A stretch of 64,000 nucleotides of DNA, from the NCBI GenBank assembly GCA_028826165.1, contig JAPDFW010000114.1:248001-312000 (forward strand). The letters are read 5' to 3'. Numbering within the stretch: the first letter of the stretch is position 1; every line of letters starts with the position of its first letter. Below the pieces are notes generated by a model. The model was given only the letters and a program-made list of their open reading frames with translations, was not told the origin of the DNA and searched no databases. This document shows, one piece after another, positions 48,814-60,401 of this stretch. This DNA is from Anaeramoeba ignava. Lineage: Eukaryota > Metamonada > Anaeramoebidae. A program made the translations under genes and the position numbers.

Positions 48814-50595
48814 TTAATTTTGATTATTAAATTTATTAATTAATAAATCAAATAAATTTGGATTTGTTTGATTTAATTGAAAATAATCAATTCCAATTTG
48901 AATTTCATCAATAATTTCTTGTGTAATTTGAATTTCATCTTTAATTTGATTTGAATAAATCCAATATTCAAATATTTGAAATGATTTATTACTTAATTCA
49001 CTATAATCTGTAACTTTATTAGAAATATCATCTGTTACAGATAAAAACATTCCTCGATATAATTCACTTCTCATTATTAATATTAATTTAGGAAATTTAT
49101 ATTGTTTTTCTTTTCTTTCAATAATAAAATCTTTTTCATTTTCATTTTCATTTTCATTTAAATAAATTCTTTTCATTGTTTCTTCAATCTTTTCATTTGA
49201 ATTTATAATTTCTTTAATTTCTGAATATAATTTTGGATTTATTATTCTGTTTGAATAAATCATTTCAAATATTTGATTTGATTCTTTAATTGATTTTTTT
49301 GAAATAATTTCTTTAAGTTTTTCAATTTGATTTTGATTTTGATTTTGATTTAATCTATATTTTAATATTAATTTATGAGCTTCAATTATTTCTCCATTTT
49401 CGGTTTTAAATGAAATATTACAAAATTCTTTTCTTCTAAATAATTTTATCAAATCTTCTTCAAGATTGGAAAAAGAAGAAGGAGAATAATAAAGAAATGA
49501 ATTGTGAAATCCACAAGAAATATGATAATTGGAAATATTTTCATTAAATCTTAATTTAGGAATTTCAATTTGAATTGGAATTAATTGTTCATTTGTATTT
49601 CCAGTTCCTAATTCACCAGAATAATTATTTCCAAATCCAATTAATTTTGAATTAGAAGTTAAAATCAAAGTATGGAAACAACCAACAGAAAAATCAATAA
49701 TATTATCATCATCTTCAAATAAAGATGATTTGATTTCAGTAAATTCATAAGTATTTTGATATTTTCCGAGACCATTATATCGATAATCTCCACATGAATA
49801 AAGTTTTCTTTTTGGATTTTGATCTTCAATCAACATTATTGAATGGGAATCTGCACATTGAATATCAATTATTTTGCCTTTTGGAATATTTTGTATTTTG
49901 GTTAATTTATAGATTTCTTTTCCAATTAACGATTTTCCTAATCCAAGTTGACTATATTTATTATATCCACATCCAAATAATTCTTGATTTGAATTTAAAA
50001 GAAAAACATGATCTGAAGCATTTCCTGAAAATATTTTAGAAACATTTTTCATCATTAAAATTGGTTTTTCTGTTTTTTCAAGTGTTTTAGAATCAAAACC
50101 AAGTTGACCAAAATCATTTGAACCAATTCCATAAGCATTTTGATTTGAAGTTAATAAGTAAACCGAACTGTATCCAGAAACAATATCTTCAATTATTCTA
50201 TCGTTTGCATCTTCAATTAATGATGAAATATTGATAAATTCTTTTGGATTTTTTGGATTAATATATTTTCCTTTGGCAAATACTTTTCCTTCTTTTGTTA
50301 AAATAGCTTCATTAAAATAACCAACAGTTACTTTTTGAATATTTTCTTCAATTTGGATTTTTGAAGGATTTGGATTTGGATCATTTTCATTTAGATATTC
50401 TATTGCTTTTCCATTTTCAAAAAGGAAAATTGTTGAAAACTTTGATAATGAAATTTGTTTAATTTGTTTTTCATTTTCATTTTCATTTTCATTTTCATTT
50501 TCAAATTTAAATTGAATTGGTTTTGTTATTTTTTTTGTTTCATTTTTTAAAAGAGTTGGATATTGATTTAAACCAAAAAATAAAATTTCATTCAT
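48814..50595 (-). CDS. RCC1-repeat and BTB-domain protein
   Basis: A single exon of 593 residues. Residues 1-370 form an RCC1-like propeller with blades marked by AYGIGSNDFGQLG, LFGCGYNKYSQLGLG, LYSCGDYRYNGLG and LIGFGNNYSGELGTG. From about residue 395 a BTB/POZ region follows (DLIKLFRRKEFCNISFKTENGEIIEAHKLIL). A second BTB-like segment comes near 505 (FIIERKEKQYKFPKLILIMRSELYRGMF) and ends with a BACK-type helix region. RCC1-BTB proteins of amoebae are thought to act as Cullin-3 adaptors or scaffold proteins. The cellular role here is unknown. It has two Asn-Glu low-complexity runs. A truncated copy of its 3' end lies at 44683-44998. Confidence 0.83.
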   Translation of the reverse strand: MNEILFFGLNQYPTLLKNETKKITKPIQFKFENENENENENEKQIKQISLSKFSTIFLFENGKAIEYLNENDPNPNPSKIQIEENIQKVTVGYFNEAILTKEGKVFAKGKYINPKNPKEFINISSLIEDANDRIIEDIVSGYSSVYLLTSNQNAYGIGSNDFGQLGFDSKTLEKTEKPILMMKNVSKIFSGNASDHVFLLNSNQELFGCGYNKYSQLGLGKSLIGKEIYKLTKIQNIPKGKIIDIQCADSHSIMLIEDQNPKRKLYSCGDYRYNGLGKYQNTYEFTEIKSSLFEDDDNIIDFSVGCFHTLILTSNSKLIGFGNNYSGELGTGNTNEQLIPIQIEIPKLRFNENISNYHISCGFHNSFLYYSPSSFSNLEEDLIKLFRRKEFCNISFKTENGEIIEAHKLILKYRLNQNQNQNQIEKLKEIISKKSIKESNQIFEMIYSNRIINPKLYSEIKEIINSNEKIEETMKRIYLNENENENEKDFIIERKEKQYKFPKLILIMRSELYRGMFLSVTDDISNKVTDYSELSNKSFQIFEYWIYSNQIKDEIQITQEIIDEIQIGIDYFQLNQTNPNLFDLLINKFNNQN

Positions 50596-50715
50596 TTTTG
50601 AAAAAGAAAAAAATGAAAAAAAATGAAAAAAAATAAATTTGGAATTTGAATTGAATTTTGATTTTAATTGATTTGAGAAATGATTTGTAAAGAAAAAGAA
50701 AAAGAAAAAAAGAAA

Positions 50716-53061
50716 TTATTTTTTGAGACTTTTTGAATAAAGGTTATTAAGCCTTATTTTATAACTATCCAAAATGGCTTGTCTTCTAATCTTCATTGTA
50801 GTAGTTAAAAATTTGTTTTCAACAGTAAACGGTTCAGGTTCAATAATCAAATCCCTAATCAATTCAAAACCATATCTTTTTTCAGATCTACCAAGTTGTT
50901 CCAAATCATCAAGAATAAGTTTTTTGGTTTGTTCAAGTTGGCATAATTGATTGAAATCAAGTTCGGATTCTTTCAATTTATTATCGGAAAAAAATTTCTT
51001 CAAGTTTTCAGGATCGGGAACAATAACAGCAACAAGATAGCTTTCGCTTGAGTTTCCGTAGACCATGATCTGGGACACATATTGAGAGCGTATGTATATG
51101 CCCTCGAGTGTTTCTGGTGAGACATACTCTCCTTGGGAGATTTTGAAGATGCTTTTTCTGCGATCGATAATTTTAAAAGCGCCGTTTGGAAGAACTTCGG
51201 CTATATCGCCAGTCATGAACCAACCGTCTGATGTAAAAGATGATTTCGTTGCTTGTGGGTTGTTGTAGTATTCTGAGAACACATTTGAGCCTCTGACAAG
51301 AAGTTCGCCTCTTGGGTTTGGTTTATCTTCTGTTGTGTAATTAAGATCAGGAAGTGACATCAATTTGAATTCTGAACAAACAACTGGTGAACCGACAACT
51401 CCCAGTGTTACATCATCTTCATAGACCTGAACTAACCCTGCGGCGCCTGTTTCCGTCATGCCCCAACCTTGTATGAATTTTCTGGTGAAAATTGCCTTGA
51501 AGAATTCCTGGTGGTTTGGCAACAACGGTGCGCTTCCTGAAATTATTATGTTAATTTTTCCTCCAAAAGCTTGTTTTGTTTTTGAAAACACTAGTTTGTC
51601 CCACAGAAAAGTGGATTCTCCTTTGCGCAAGGCTTTGACCTTTTGGTCTAATGCTGTGTTGAATAGTAATTTTTTGATAAGTGATCCTTCTTGTGTTTTT
51701 GGGTATATTTTGTCGTATAGTTTCATAAATACTCTTGGAACTCCAATAAATAAAGTTGGTTTTACTAGATTGATTTCGTCAAATAGTTTTAAAAGATCTC
51801 CGCTGAAAAAGCCTACTTTTGCGCCTACTGCTATCATTGTTCCAAAAAGTACTCTTTCAAAGATGTGACTTAGTGGGAGATAGCTGATGTAAGATTCTTC
51901 ATCGCAGAACTCGTAACCCACATACATAAATCCTTTATAAAAGAATTTTGATTTATAAAAGAATTTTAATTTATAAAAGAATATTAATTTTAATTTTAAT
52001 TTTAATATTAATTTTAATTTTAATTTTAATTTTAATTTTAAATTTCAATTTTAATTTCATTTATAAAAGAATTTTAATTTTATTTTAGTTTTTATTTTAA
52101 TTTTGATTTTAATATTAATTTTAATTTTGATTTATAAAAGAATTTTAATTTTAATTTTAATTTTAATTTCATTTATAAAAGAATTTTAATTTTGTTTTAA
52201 TTTTATTTTCAAAAAATATTTACCAGTAATTGCAGAAATCAAATGCTTGTGAAGATAAACAACACCCTTGGGAAGAGAAGTTGTACCACTTGTATAAATA
52301 ATAGAACAAATATCATCCTTAGTTTGAGGATCATGTTTTTTCATATCAGCTTTTCCAGCTTGCATAACATCATCAAAACTATAAATTTGGATACCAGCAT
52401 CACGAATAGTTTGGATATCATCATTCTTCTCAAGCTTATCAAACTTCTTATCAGCATCATCAAGAACAATCATAATTTTCAAAGATTTTGAATTATTGCA
52501 AATTTGACTAATTTTTGGAAGATGTTTTGTTTCAGTAATAATTGCTTTAACATTTGTATTATTCAAAATATATTGAATATTTTCAGCACCAAATGTATGA
52601 TATAACGGAACAGAGACAATTGAAAAGGCATAGCAAGCCTGTTCTGCAGTTGCCCATTCGAGTCTATTTTTCGCGAATATCCCAAGATTTGTATTTTTTG
52701 TGACTCCGATATTGAGTAATCCACTCCCAAAAATATCTCTTTGATTAGCAAATTCCGAATACGTTATCCAATCATAATCTTCATATTCTTTTTTTTCTTG
52801 ATTAAATCTGCGCGTTCCATAAATTGGTCTGTTTTCGAATTCAAATCGTGATTTTTCAAAGTTTTCATAAAGTGTTGTAATTTTTGGATTCCAATTCGTG
52901 TTTGAAACGTATTTTGCTAGTGGTGAACTGTAAACTATCTCCCCGTTTTCTTCGTATTTAAAACTTGTTGTTAGAACCCCATCTTGCTCAATTATTCGTG
53001 GTTCTGTTGGAAAGAATAATCCTCTTGTGTGACTTGGTTTTCCTTGTGAAATTTTTTCCAT
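50716..53061 (-). CDS. ACSL: Long-chain acyl-CoA synthetase, 2 exons
   Basis: Exons are 53061-52224 and 51932-50716, joined in phase 1 by GTAAAT...AAAG, giving 684 residues (typical for ACSL). The enzyme makes acyl-CoA from long-chain fatty acid, ATP and CoA, usually at the ER or lipid-droplet surface. Seen motifs are the AMP-binding loop YTSGTTSLPKGV, the linker YISYLPLSHIFERV, the GWGMTETGAAG block and the fatty-acyl synthetase signature GWFMTGDIAEVLPNGAFKIIDRRK, with KISQGEYVSPETLE after it. The C-terminal catalytic Lys region (TTTMKIRRQAI) is present. No signal peptide or membrane helix is obvious. GC content of the second exon is visibly higher than in neighbouring genes. Confidence 0.92.
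51945..52205. repeat. TTTTAA / TTTATAAAAGAA repeat in the ACSL intron
   Basis: The 291-bp intron (51933-52223) is made of TAATTT hexamers with a recurring ATTTATAAAAGAATTT block. Confidence 0.8.
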
Positions 53062-53289
53062 TTGCTTTTGTTTTTTACGTTTGTTTTTTACTCTTGTTTG
53101 AGAAAAAAATGATTTTCAATTTTTTTTTTTGTCTTTTGTAAATTTTTTTTTTTTGCTTTTTTTTTGAAGAAAAGTGAGTAATTTTGATGATTTTTTTCTT
53201 TCTTTTGCTCTTAATTTCTTTTTTTATTTTGTTTCTTCTTGATCTTTTTTTTTTTTTTTTAAAATATTTTTTTTTCTTTTTTAATAATT

Positions 53290-54515
53290 TTTAATTTAAT
53301 TTTTATTTGGATATTTGTTTAGATAATTATTTAGATATTTATTTAAATATTTATTTAATATTTATTTAATATTTATTTGGATATTTATTTAGATATTTAT
53401 TTAATATTTATTTGGATATTTATTTAGATATTTATTTAATATTTAATATTTATTTAATATTTATTTAGTATTTATTTAGTATTTATTTAGATATTTATTT
53501 AATATTTAATATTTATTTAATATTTATTTAGTATTTATTTAAATATTTATTTAATATTTATTTAATATTTATTTAATATTTATTTAGATATTTATTTAGA
53601 TATTTATTTAGTATTTACTTAGATATTTATTTAATATTTATTTAGATATTTATTTAGATATTTATTTAATATTTATTTAATATTTATTTAATATTTATTT
53701 GGATATTTATTTAATATTTATTTAATATTTATTTAATATTTATTTGATATTTATTTAATATTTATTTTAGTATTTATTTTAATATTTATTTAGATATTTA
53801 TTTAATATTTATTTTAATATTTATTTGGATATTTATTTAATATTTATTTAGATATTTGTTTAGATATTTATTTAGATATTTATTTGGATATTTATTTAGA
53901 TATTTATTTAATATTTATTTAATATTTATTTAGATATTTATTTAATATTTATTTGGATATTTATTTTAATATTTATTTAATATTTATTTAATATTTATTT
54001 AGATATTTATTTAGATATTTATTTTAATATTTATTTGGATATTTATTTAATATTTATTTAGATATTTATTTTAGATACTTATTTAATATTTATTTAGATA
54101 TTTATTTAATATTTATTTAATATTTATTTAATATTTATTTAATATTTATTTAGATATTTATTTAGATATTTATTTTTAATATTTATTTAATATTTATTTA
54201 ATATTTATTTAGATATTTATTTAGATATTTATTTAATATTTAATATTTAATATTTATTTAGATATTTATTTAGATATTTATTTGGATATTTATTTAATAT
54301 TTATTTAGATATTATTTTATTATTTATTTGGATATTTATTTAATATTTATTTAATAATTATTTGGATATTTATTTGGATATTTATTTAATATTTATTTAG
54401 ATATTTATTTAGATATTTATTTAGATATTTATTTAGATATTTATTTGGATATTTATTTGGATATTTATTGATATATTTATTTAATATTTATTTAATATTT
54501 TGATATATTTTTTAC
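53290..54515. repeat. ATATTTATTTA(G/A) satellite
   Basis: About 1.2 kb of interspersed TTTAGATATTTA, TTTGGATATTTA and TTTAATATTTA units of 10-12 bp, between the divergent acyl-CoA synthetase and NYGNQP-protein genes. The flanks 53062-53290 and 54516-55034 are T-rich with no gene visible. Confidence 0.9.
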
Positions 54516-55034
54516 TTTGTGAGTTTTTTATAATTTTACAATAGAAAAATTTCTAATTAATTTTGGCATTTTTTGTGTAATCCATTCAATAATTCAATTT
54601 TATAACAAAAAGAAAACAAATTTGATAAATATTTTTGTATAAATTATTTTAAAAATTTTTTGTGTGTAATTTTTATTTTTATTTAATTTGATTAAGTTAT
54701 TTTTAATAAGTTTTTTTTTTTAATTTACTTGATCCTTAATTTCTAAATTTAAAAAAATTCTAAAAAAAAAATTTTAATTTTAATTTGTTTTTGTTTTTGA
54801 AATGAGAAGAAAGAAGAAATAAAAAGAAAAAGAAAAAGAAAAAGAATGAATTTTAAATGTCAATTTTTTTTTATTTTTTTTTTGATTTTCTCCTTTTTAA
54901 TTTAAATTTATTTTTTTTTCTCCTTTTTAATTTAAATTTTTTTTTTTTGCTTTTTATTTTTCATTTTTTTATTTTTTCATTTTTTTTTTATTCTTAAAAC
55001 TTTCAAGTCATCAAAAAAAAAAAAATAAAATAAA

Positions 55035-55763
55035 ATGTCACACGCACCACCAAATTTACAAAGATTTCTTGATGTATTAAATCAAGGAGCAACAAGAGAG
55101 CAATTAAACTCAACATTTTTCACGATGAAGTCAGTATGTTCACCACAAGAAATTGAAGCAATTCAATTCATCATTGACAATCTACCATATTCCTATCCAG
55201 AAATCCAGCCTGAAAACGACATAATTCAAACGGCAATATCCAAAGCTAACGGAAATCAAATGGGAATGTCATTTGAACCAGTGATGAATCAAGAACCAAA
55301 CACAAATCAACCTCAAATGAACTATGGAAATCAACCTCCAATGAATTATGGAAATCAACCTCCAATGAACTACGGAAATCAACCTCAAAATTATGGAAAT
55401 CAACCTCCAATGAATTATGGAAATCAACCTCCAATGAATTATGGAAATCAACCTCAGAATTATGGAAATCAACCTCAAATGATGTTTTCAAATCAACCTC
55501 CAATGAACTACGGAAATCAACCCCAAATGGCTTATAATACTGGAAATTATGCTCCCCCTGTTCAATATCAATCTCCTCAATTTGTTGATCCTGATCCCGA
55601 TCCTGTTCCCATTTCTCATAACCAAAAAAGCAATAATTCTCATAATGCTCATTCTACCTTTTTTTCAGATTCTGATTCAAAAACTACTAAGAAATGGATC
55701 CAATACAATATTGCCGTTGTTTTTTTTGCTCTTATTCTTGTTGGGATTATTGCTTCAGTTTAA
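55035..55763 (+). CDS. Tail-anchored protein with NYGNQPPM repeats
   Basis: The protein has 242 residues. Residues 1-80 form a helical, Gln-rich domain of unknown family (PNLQRFLDVLNQGATREQL, then SPQEIEAIQFIIDNLPYSYPE). Residues 95-165 are tandem Asn-Tyr-Gly-Asn-Gln-Pro-(Pro/Gln)-Met repeats, about nine copies. A Ser/His/Asp linker follows. The last 20 residues are a single hydrophobic helix (IAVVFFALILVGIIASV) with no tail, the layout of a tail-anchored protein inserted into the ER or mitochondrial outer membrane. I do not recognise the family. Confidence 0.75.
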   Translation: MSHAPPNLQRFLDVLNQGATREQLNSTFFTMKSVCSPQEIEAIQFIIDNLPYSYPEIQPENDIIQTAISKANGNQMGMSFEPVMNQEPNTNQPQMNYGNQPPMNYGNQPPMNYGNQPQNYGNQPPMNYGNQPPMNYGNQPQNYGNQPQMMFSNQPPMNYGNQPQMAYNTGNYAPPVQYQSPQFVDPDPDPVPISHNQKSNNSHNAHSTFFSDSDSKTTKKWIQYNIAVVFFALILVGIIASV

Positions 55764-56015
55764 TTTTCCTTTTTTTTTCTTTTATTTTTCCTTTTTTTTT
55801 CTTTTATTCTTTTTATTTTCCTTTTTTTTCTTTCTTTCTTTCATCAAAATTATTTGATTAAGAAAATCAAAACAAACAAATAATCTATTTTATGCTTTTT
55901 TTTTGAAAAAATTTTTAAAGAAAATTTATTTTAAATTGATTCTTTTGTTTTAAAAAGTAAAAAGTAAAAAGTAAAAAGTGGAACAAAAAAAAAAAGAAAA
56001 AGAAAAAAGTGGAAT

Positions 56016-58411
56016 TTAACCATAAATTCCAAGTAACATTGCAAAAACAAGTGTTGTAATTGCAACACTACTAAATATTATTAGATTTTTTTTCCCTGAT
56101 ATTTCTTTGAATACAAATATTCCCCATAAAGCCGCAACAACAACTGCAAGTTGTGTTAATGAAAATCCTTGTGACATTCCTAATGGTGATAATGTTGCAT
56201 ATGTTGCAAAAAAGTTTCCAAGACTCCAAAAAATTCCAGAAATCATTCCTGGAATCATTGCTTTTTTAATTTTTAAATCTGAAAGTTTTAAGAAAGGTTT
56301 TTTTGTTGGATTGCATTTGTTTCTTATAATTCCAATAAAATAAAATATAAAAAAAACTATTGGAGTAACAATTATTGTTCCAATTCCAAATGAAACAATA
56401 TAAATAATTCCATTTGATTCAGAAGGAACATAAGATAAAGGAACCATCATACTTCCATTTAAAAGTCTATTAAAATTAAAATTAAAATTAAAATTAAAAT
56501 TAAAATTAAAATTAAAAATAAAAATAAAATTAAAATCGGATAAAAATTAAAAATCGGATAAAAATTATTTTTTTGAATTATTTTTTACCCACAAGTAATT
56601 GCAGAAAGAATTCCAATTATAAAATCTTTTTTTGAAACATTTCTTTGTACTCTTTTTCTGGGATTTCTCAAGTTTCTTCTTTCTTCTTCACTATTTTCAT
56701 CATTATCAATATTTTCAATTATATTAATTCTTTCATGGTTATCATTATTCTCAATATTGTTAACACTTTGAATAGTTTCAATATTATCCTTATTATCTTC
56801 ATTATCCTTATTATCCTTATTATCTTTATCATCTTTATTATCTTCATTATCCTCATTATCTTTATTATCTTTATTATCTTTATTATCCTCATTATCTTCA
56901 TTATCTTTATTATCTTCATCATCTTCATCATCTGGTTGATTTGGTTTTATAAAACCGAAACAACTAACACCAAGAATAAGAAAAATAACAAAAACAATTG
57001 ATAATTTTTGATTTTTTGGTGTATGTCCAGGTAAAATAGATCCCCAAACAAAAGAGACACCAATAGTAACAGCACTCTAAAAATAAATTTCAATTTTGAT
57101 TTAAATATATTTTGATTTTAATATATTGATTTAAATATATTAATTTTAAATATATTGATTTAAATATATTGATTTAAATATTTTGATTTAAATATAATTG
57201 ATTTAAATATATTGATTTAAATATTTTAATTTAAATATATTGATTTAAATATTTTTGATTTAAATATTTTGATTTAAATATTTTGATTTAAATATTATTG
57301 ATTTAAATATATTTTAATATATTGATTTAAATATATTTGATTTAAATATATTGATTTAAATATATTGATTTAAATTGATTTAAATATTTTTGATTTAAAT
57401 ATTTTGATTTAAATAATTGATTTAAATATATTGATTTAAATATATTGATTTAAATATATTGATTTAAATATTGATTTAAATATTTGATTTAAATATTAAT
57501 TTAAATAAATTGATTTAAATTGATTTAAATATATTTGATTTAAATTGATTTTAGATATATTGATTTAAATATTTTGATTTAGATATTTTGATTTAAAGAT
57601 ATTGATTTAAATATATTAATTTTTAAATATTTGATTTAAATATATTAATTTTAAATATTTGATTTAAATATATTGATTTAAATATTTTGATTTAAAAATA
57701 TATTGATTTAAATATATTTTGATTTAAATATATTTGATTTAAATTGATTTGATTTTAAATATTTTGATTTAAATATATTTTGATTTAAATATATTTTGAT
57801 TTAAATATTTTGATTTAAATATTTTGATTTAAATATTTTAATTTAAATATATTGATTTTAATATATTGATTTAAATATTTTGATTTAAATATATTTGATT
57901 TAAATATTTTGATTTAAATATATTAATTTAAATATTGATTTAAATATTTTGATTTAAATATTTTGATTTAAATATATTGATTTAAATATATTGATTTTGG
58001 AAATACCCAAATGCTTTGTCCAATGGAAACTCCAATTTTAGAAATTGCTAATAAAGCAAAACAACTCGCAGGAACCCAAAGAGCTGGCCCAACAATTCCT
58101 TTTTTTTTGTTGATTTTTTCATTTTTTTTATTTTTTGTAATGTTTTGATACAAAAAAAATCAAAAATAAGATCATTTATAATAAAGAATAATTTAATAAA
58201 ATTTACCAAGATAAGTAAATTCCCATTTATTATATGTTAAAACTAAAAAACTTGAAATAAAAATAATTAAAGAAAGTGGAAGTTGAAAAACCATTTGTGA
58301 AATTTTAGCTTTTCTTATTCTTTTCATTTTAGCAGGAAGTCCATAACTCCCAAATGTTAAAATTGCAAGAATAACAGAAACCCAACCAAACCATAAAGGA
58401 ATTGAACTCAT
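56016..58411 (-). CDS. TMEM144: TMEM144-type (GRP family) membrane transporter, paralogue A, 4 exons
   Basis: Exons are 58411-58207, 58098-58007, 57076-56589 and 56466-56016. They join in phases 1, 0 and 2, giving 411 residues. The multi-spanning protein starts PLWFGWVSVILAILTFGSYG. It contains CFALLAISKIGVSIGQSIW, FVWGSILPGHTPKNQKLSI, VPLSYVPSES and the C-terminal GFSLTQLAVVVAALWGIFVFKEI block typical of TMEM144/GRP carbohydrate-transporter-like proteins. The substrate is not known. Exon 3 carries about 70 extra residues versus paralogue B, a run of Asp-Asn-Glu/Asp-Asn-Lys triplets in the central hydrophilic loop. Intron 2 (57077-58006) is 930 bp of TTTAAATATATTGA repeats. Confidence 0.85.
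57090..58000. repeat. GATTTAAATATATT satellite in TMEM144 A intron 2
   Basis: A run of TTGATTTAAATAT and TTTTGATTTAAATA units with length variation, filling the intron between exons 2 and 3. The same intron in paralogue B has 88 bp and lacks this repeat. Confidence 0.9.
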
Positions 58412-58642
58412 TTATTAATAAAAAAATTTAGAAAGAAGAAAATGAAATCAAAAAAAAATAAATTCAAAAAAAAATTTTTTTAAAAAAATCTAAATCAAAA
58501 AAATAAACAATTAAACAATCAATTTTTGTGTTTTTTCATTTTAAAATTTAATATTCAATCTAATTTTAAATTGATTCTTTTGTTTTAAAAAGTAAAAAGT
58601 AAAAAGTGGAACAAAAAAAAAAGAAAAAGAAAAAAGTGGAAT

Positions 58643-59966
58643 TTAACCATAAATTCCAAGTAACATTGCAAAAACAAGTGTTGTAATTGCAACACTACTA
58701 AATATTATTAGATTTTTTTTCCCTGATATTTCTTTGAATACAAATATTCCCCATAAAGATGCAACAACAACTGCAAGTTGTGTTAATGAAAATCCTTGTG
58801 ACATTCCTAATGGTGATAATGTTGCATATGTTGCAAAAAAGTTTCCAAGACTCCAAAAAATTCCAGAAATCATTCCTGGAATCATTGCTTTTTTAATTTT
58901 TAGATCTGAAAGTTTTAAGAAAGGTTTTTTTGTTGGATTGCATTTGTTTCTTATAATTCCAACAAAATAAAATATAAAAAAAATTATTGGAGTAACAATT
59001 ATTGTTCCAATTCCAAATGAAACAATATAAATAATTCCATTTGATTCAGAAGGAACATAAGATAAAGGAACCATCATACTTCCATTTAAAAGTCTATTTA
59101 AAATTAAAATTAAAATTAAAAATAAAAATAAAAATCGGATAAAAATAAAAATAAAAATCGGATAAAAATTATTTTTTTGAATTATTTTTTTGAATTATTT
59201 TTTTGAATTATTTTTTACCCACAAATAATTGCAGAAAGAATTCCAATTATAAAATCTTTTTTTGAGACATTTTTTTGAGTTTTCTTTTGCGGATTTTCCA
59301 ATTCTTCATTTACAAAATCAATCATTTCAATTTCACCTTTTTTTTCTTCTTCTATTTGATTTGGTTTTATAAATCCAAATAAACTAACGACAAGAACAAG
59401 ACAAATAACAAAAACAATTGATAATATTTGATTTTTTGGTGTATGTCCAGGTAAAATAGATCCCCAAACAAAAGAAACTGTTATAGTTACAGAACCCTTA
59501 TTAAGGAAAAAAATTTTTTTTTTGTGAGAATTTTTTCAATTAGGGAAAAAATTAGAAGAAAAAAAAGAAAAAAAAGAAAAATACTAAAATGCTTTGTCCA
59601 ATGGAAATTCCAATCTTAGAAAATGCTAATAAAGCAAAACAATTTGCAGGAACCCAAAGAGCAGAACCAATAATTCCTTTTTTTTTATTGTTAATTAAAA
59701 TAAAACAAATTTAATTAAAAAATTTTTTTTTATAATAAAGAATAATTTAATAAAATTTTACCGAAATAAGTAAATTCCCATTTATTATATGTTAAAACTA
59801 AAAAACCTGTTAGAAAAATTGAAATTGAGATTGGAAGTTGAAAAACCATTTGTGGAATTTTTAGTTTTTTAGTTTTCTTCATTTTGAGTGGAACTGCAAA
59901 ACTTCCAAATGTTAAAATTGCAAGAATAACAGAAACCCAACCAAACCATAAAGGAATTGAACTCAT
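58643..59966 (-). CDS. TMEM144: TMEM144-type (GRP family) membrane transporter, paralogue B, 4 exons
   Basis: Exons are 59966-59762, 59676-59585, 59496-59219 and 59093-58643, with the same phases as paralogue A. They give 341 residues, close to human TMEM144 (345). Exon 4 (from MMVPLSYVPS to the end) differs from A at only 3 of 144 residues. Exon 1 shares its first 22 residues and then diverges moderately. The central loop is short (EEEKKGEIEMIDFVNEELENP) rather than a DN repeat. The 3' flank (58570-58643) is also copied, so the duplicated unit included the whole gene. It is presumably a sugar or nucleotide-sugar-like transporter of an internal membrane; the substrate cannot be told. Confidence 0.87.
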
Positions 59967-60401
59967 TTATTAATAAAAAAATTTAATAAAAAATTTAATA
60001 AAAAATTTTAATAAAAAAGTGAATTGAGGAAAAATTAGGAAAATGATTGTTTTTTTTTTTTTAAATTCTAAATAATAATTTTGGTTTTACTCTTTATGAA
60101 TTTATGACGTGGCTTGAAATAAAAAAAGAAAAGATTTTATTTATTAAACAAATTCACAATAAGTTTCTTTTTTTGTTTTGTTTTGTTTTGTTTTAAAAAA
60201 GAATTTATTTTTGTTTTGATTAGATTTGAAAAAGAAAAAGAAAAAGAAAAAGAAAAAGAAAAAGAAGAAAATCGAAAAAAAATTGAAGAAAAAAAAAGAA
60301 AAAATTTTTTGATGAAAGAGATCTTGCAATTTTTGTTTTTCGAACTAAAATTTGATTTTTTTTTTGAAGGGAATTTTAAAAAAAAAAAAAAGAGAATTTA
60401 T
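59967..60401. other. AT-rich intergenic spacer
   Basis: This 435-base stretch lies between the 5' end of TMEM144 B and the 3' end of the complex I subunit gene. It has long T runs and a GAAAAA array (60225-60265). I see no gene in it. Confidence 0.6.

Noticed and set aside
53290-54515. CRISPR-like or origin-like array of regular repeats
   Set aside because: Units are 10-12 bp without unique spacers, so it is a simple satellite. The organism is a eukaryote.
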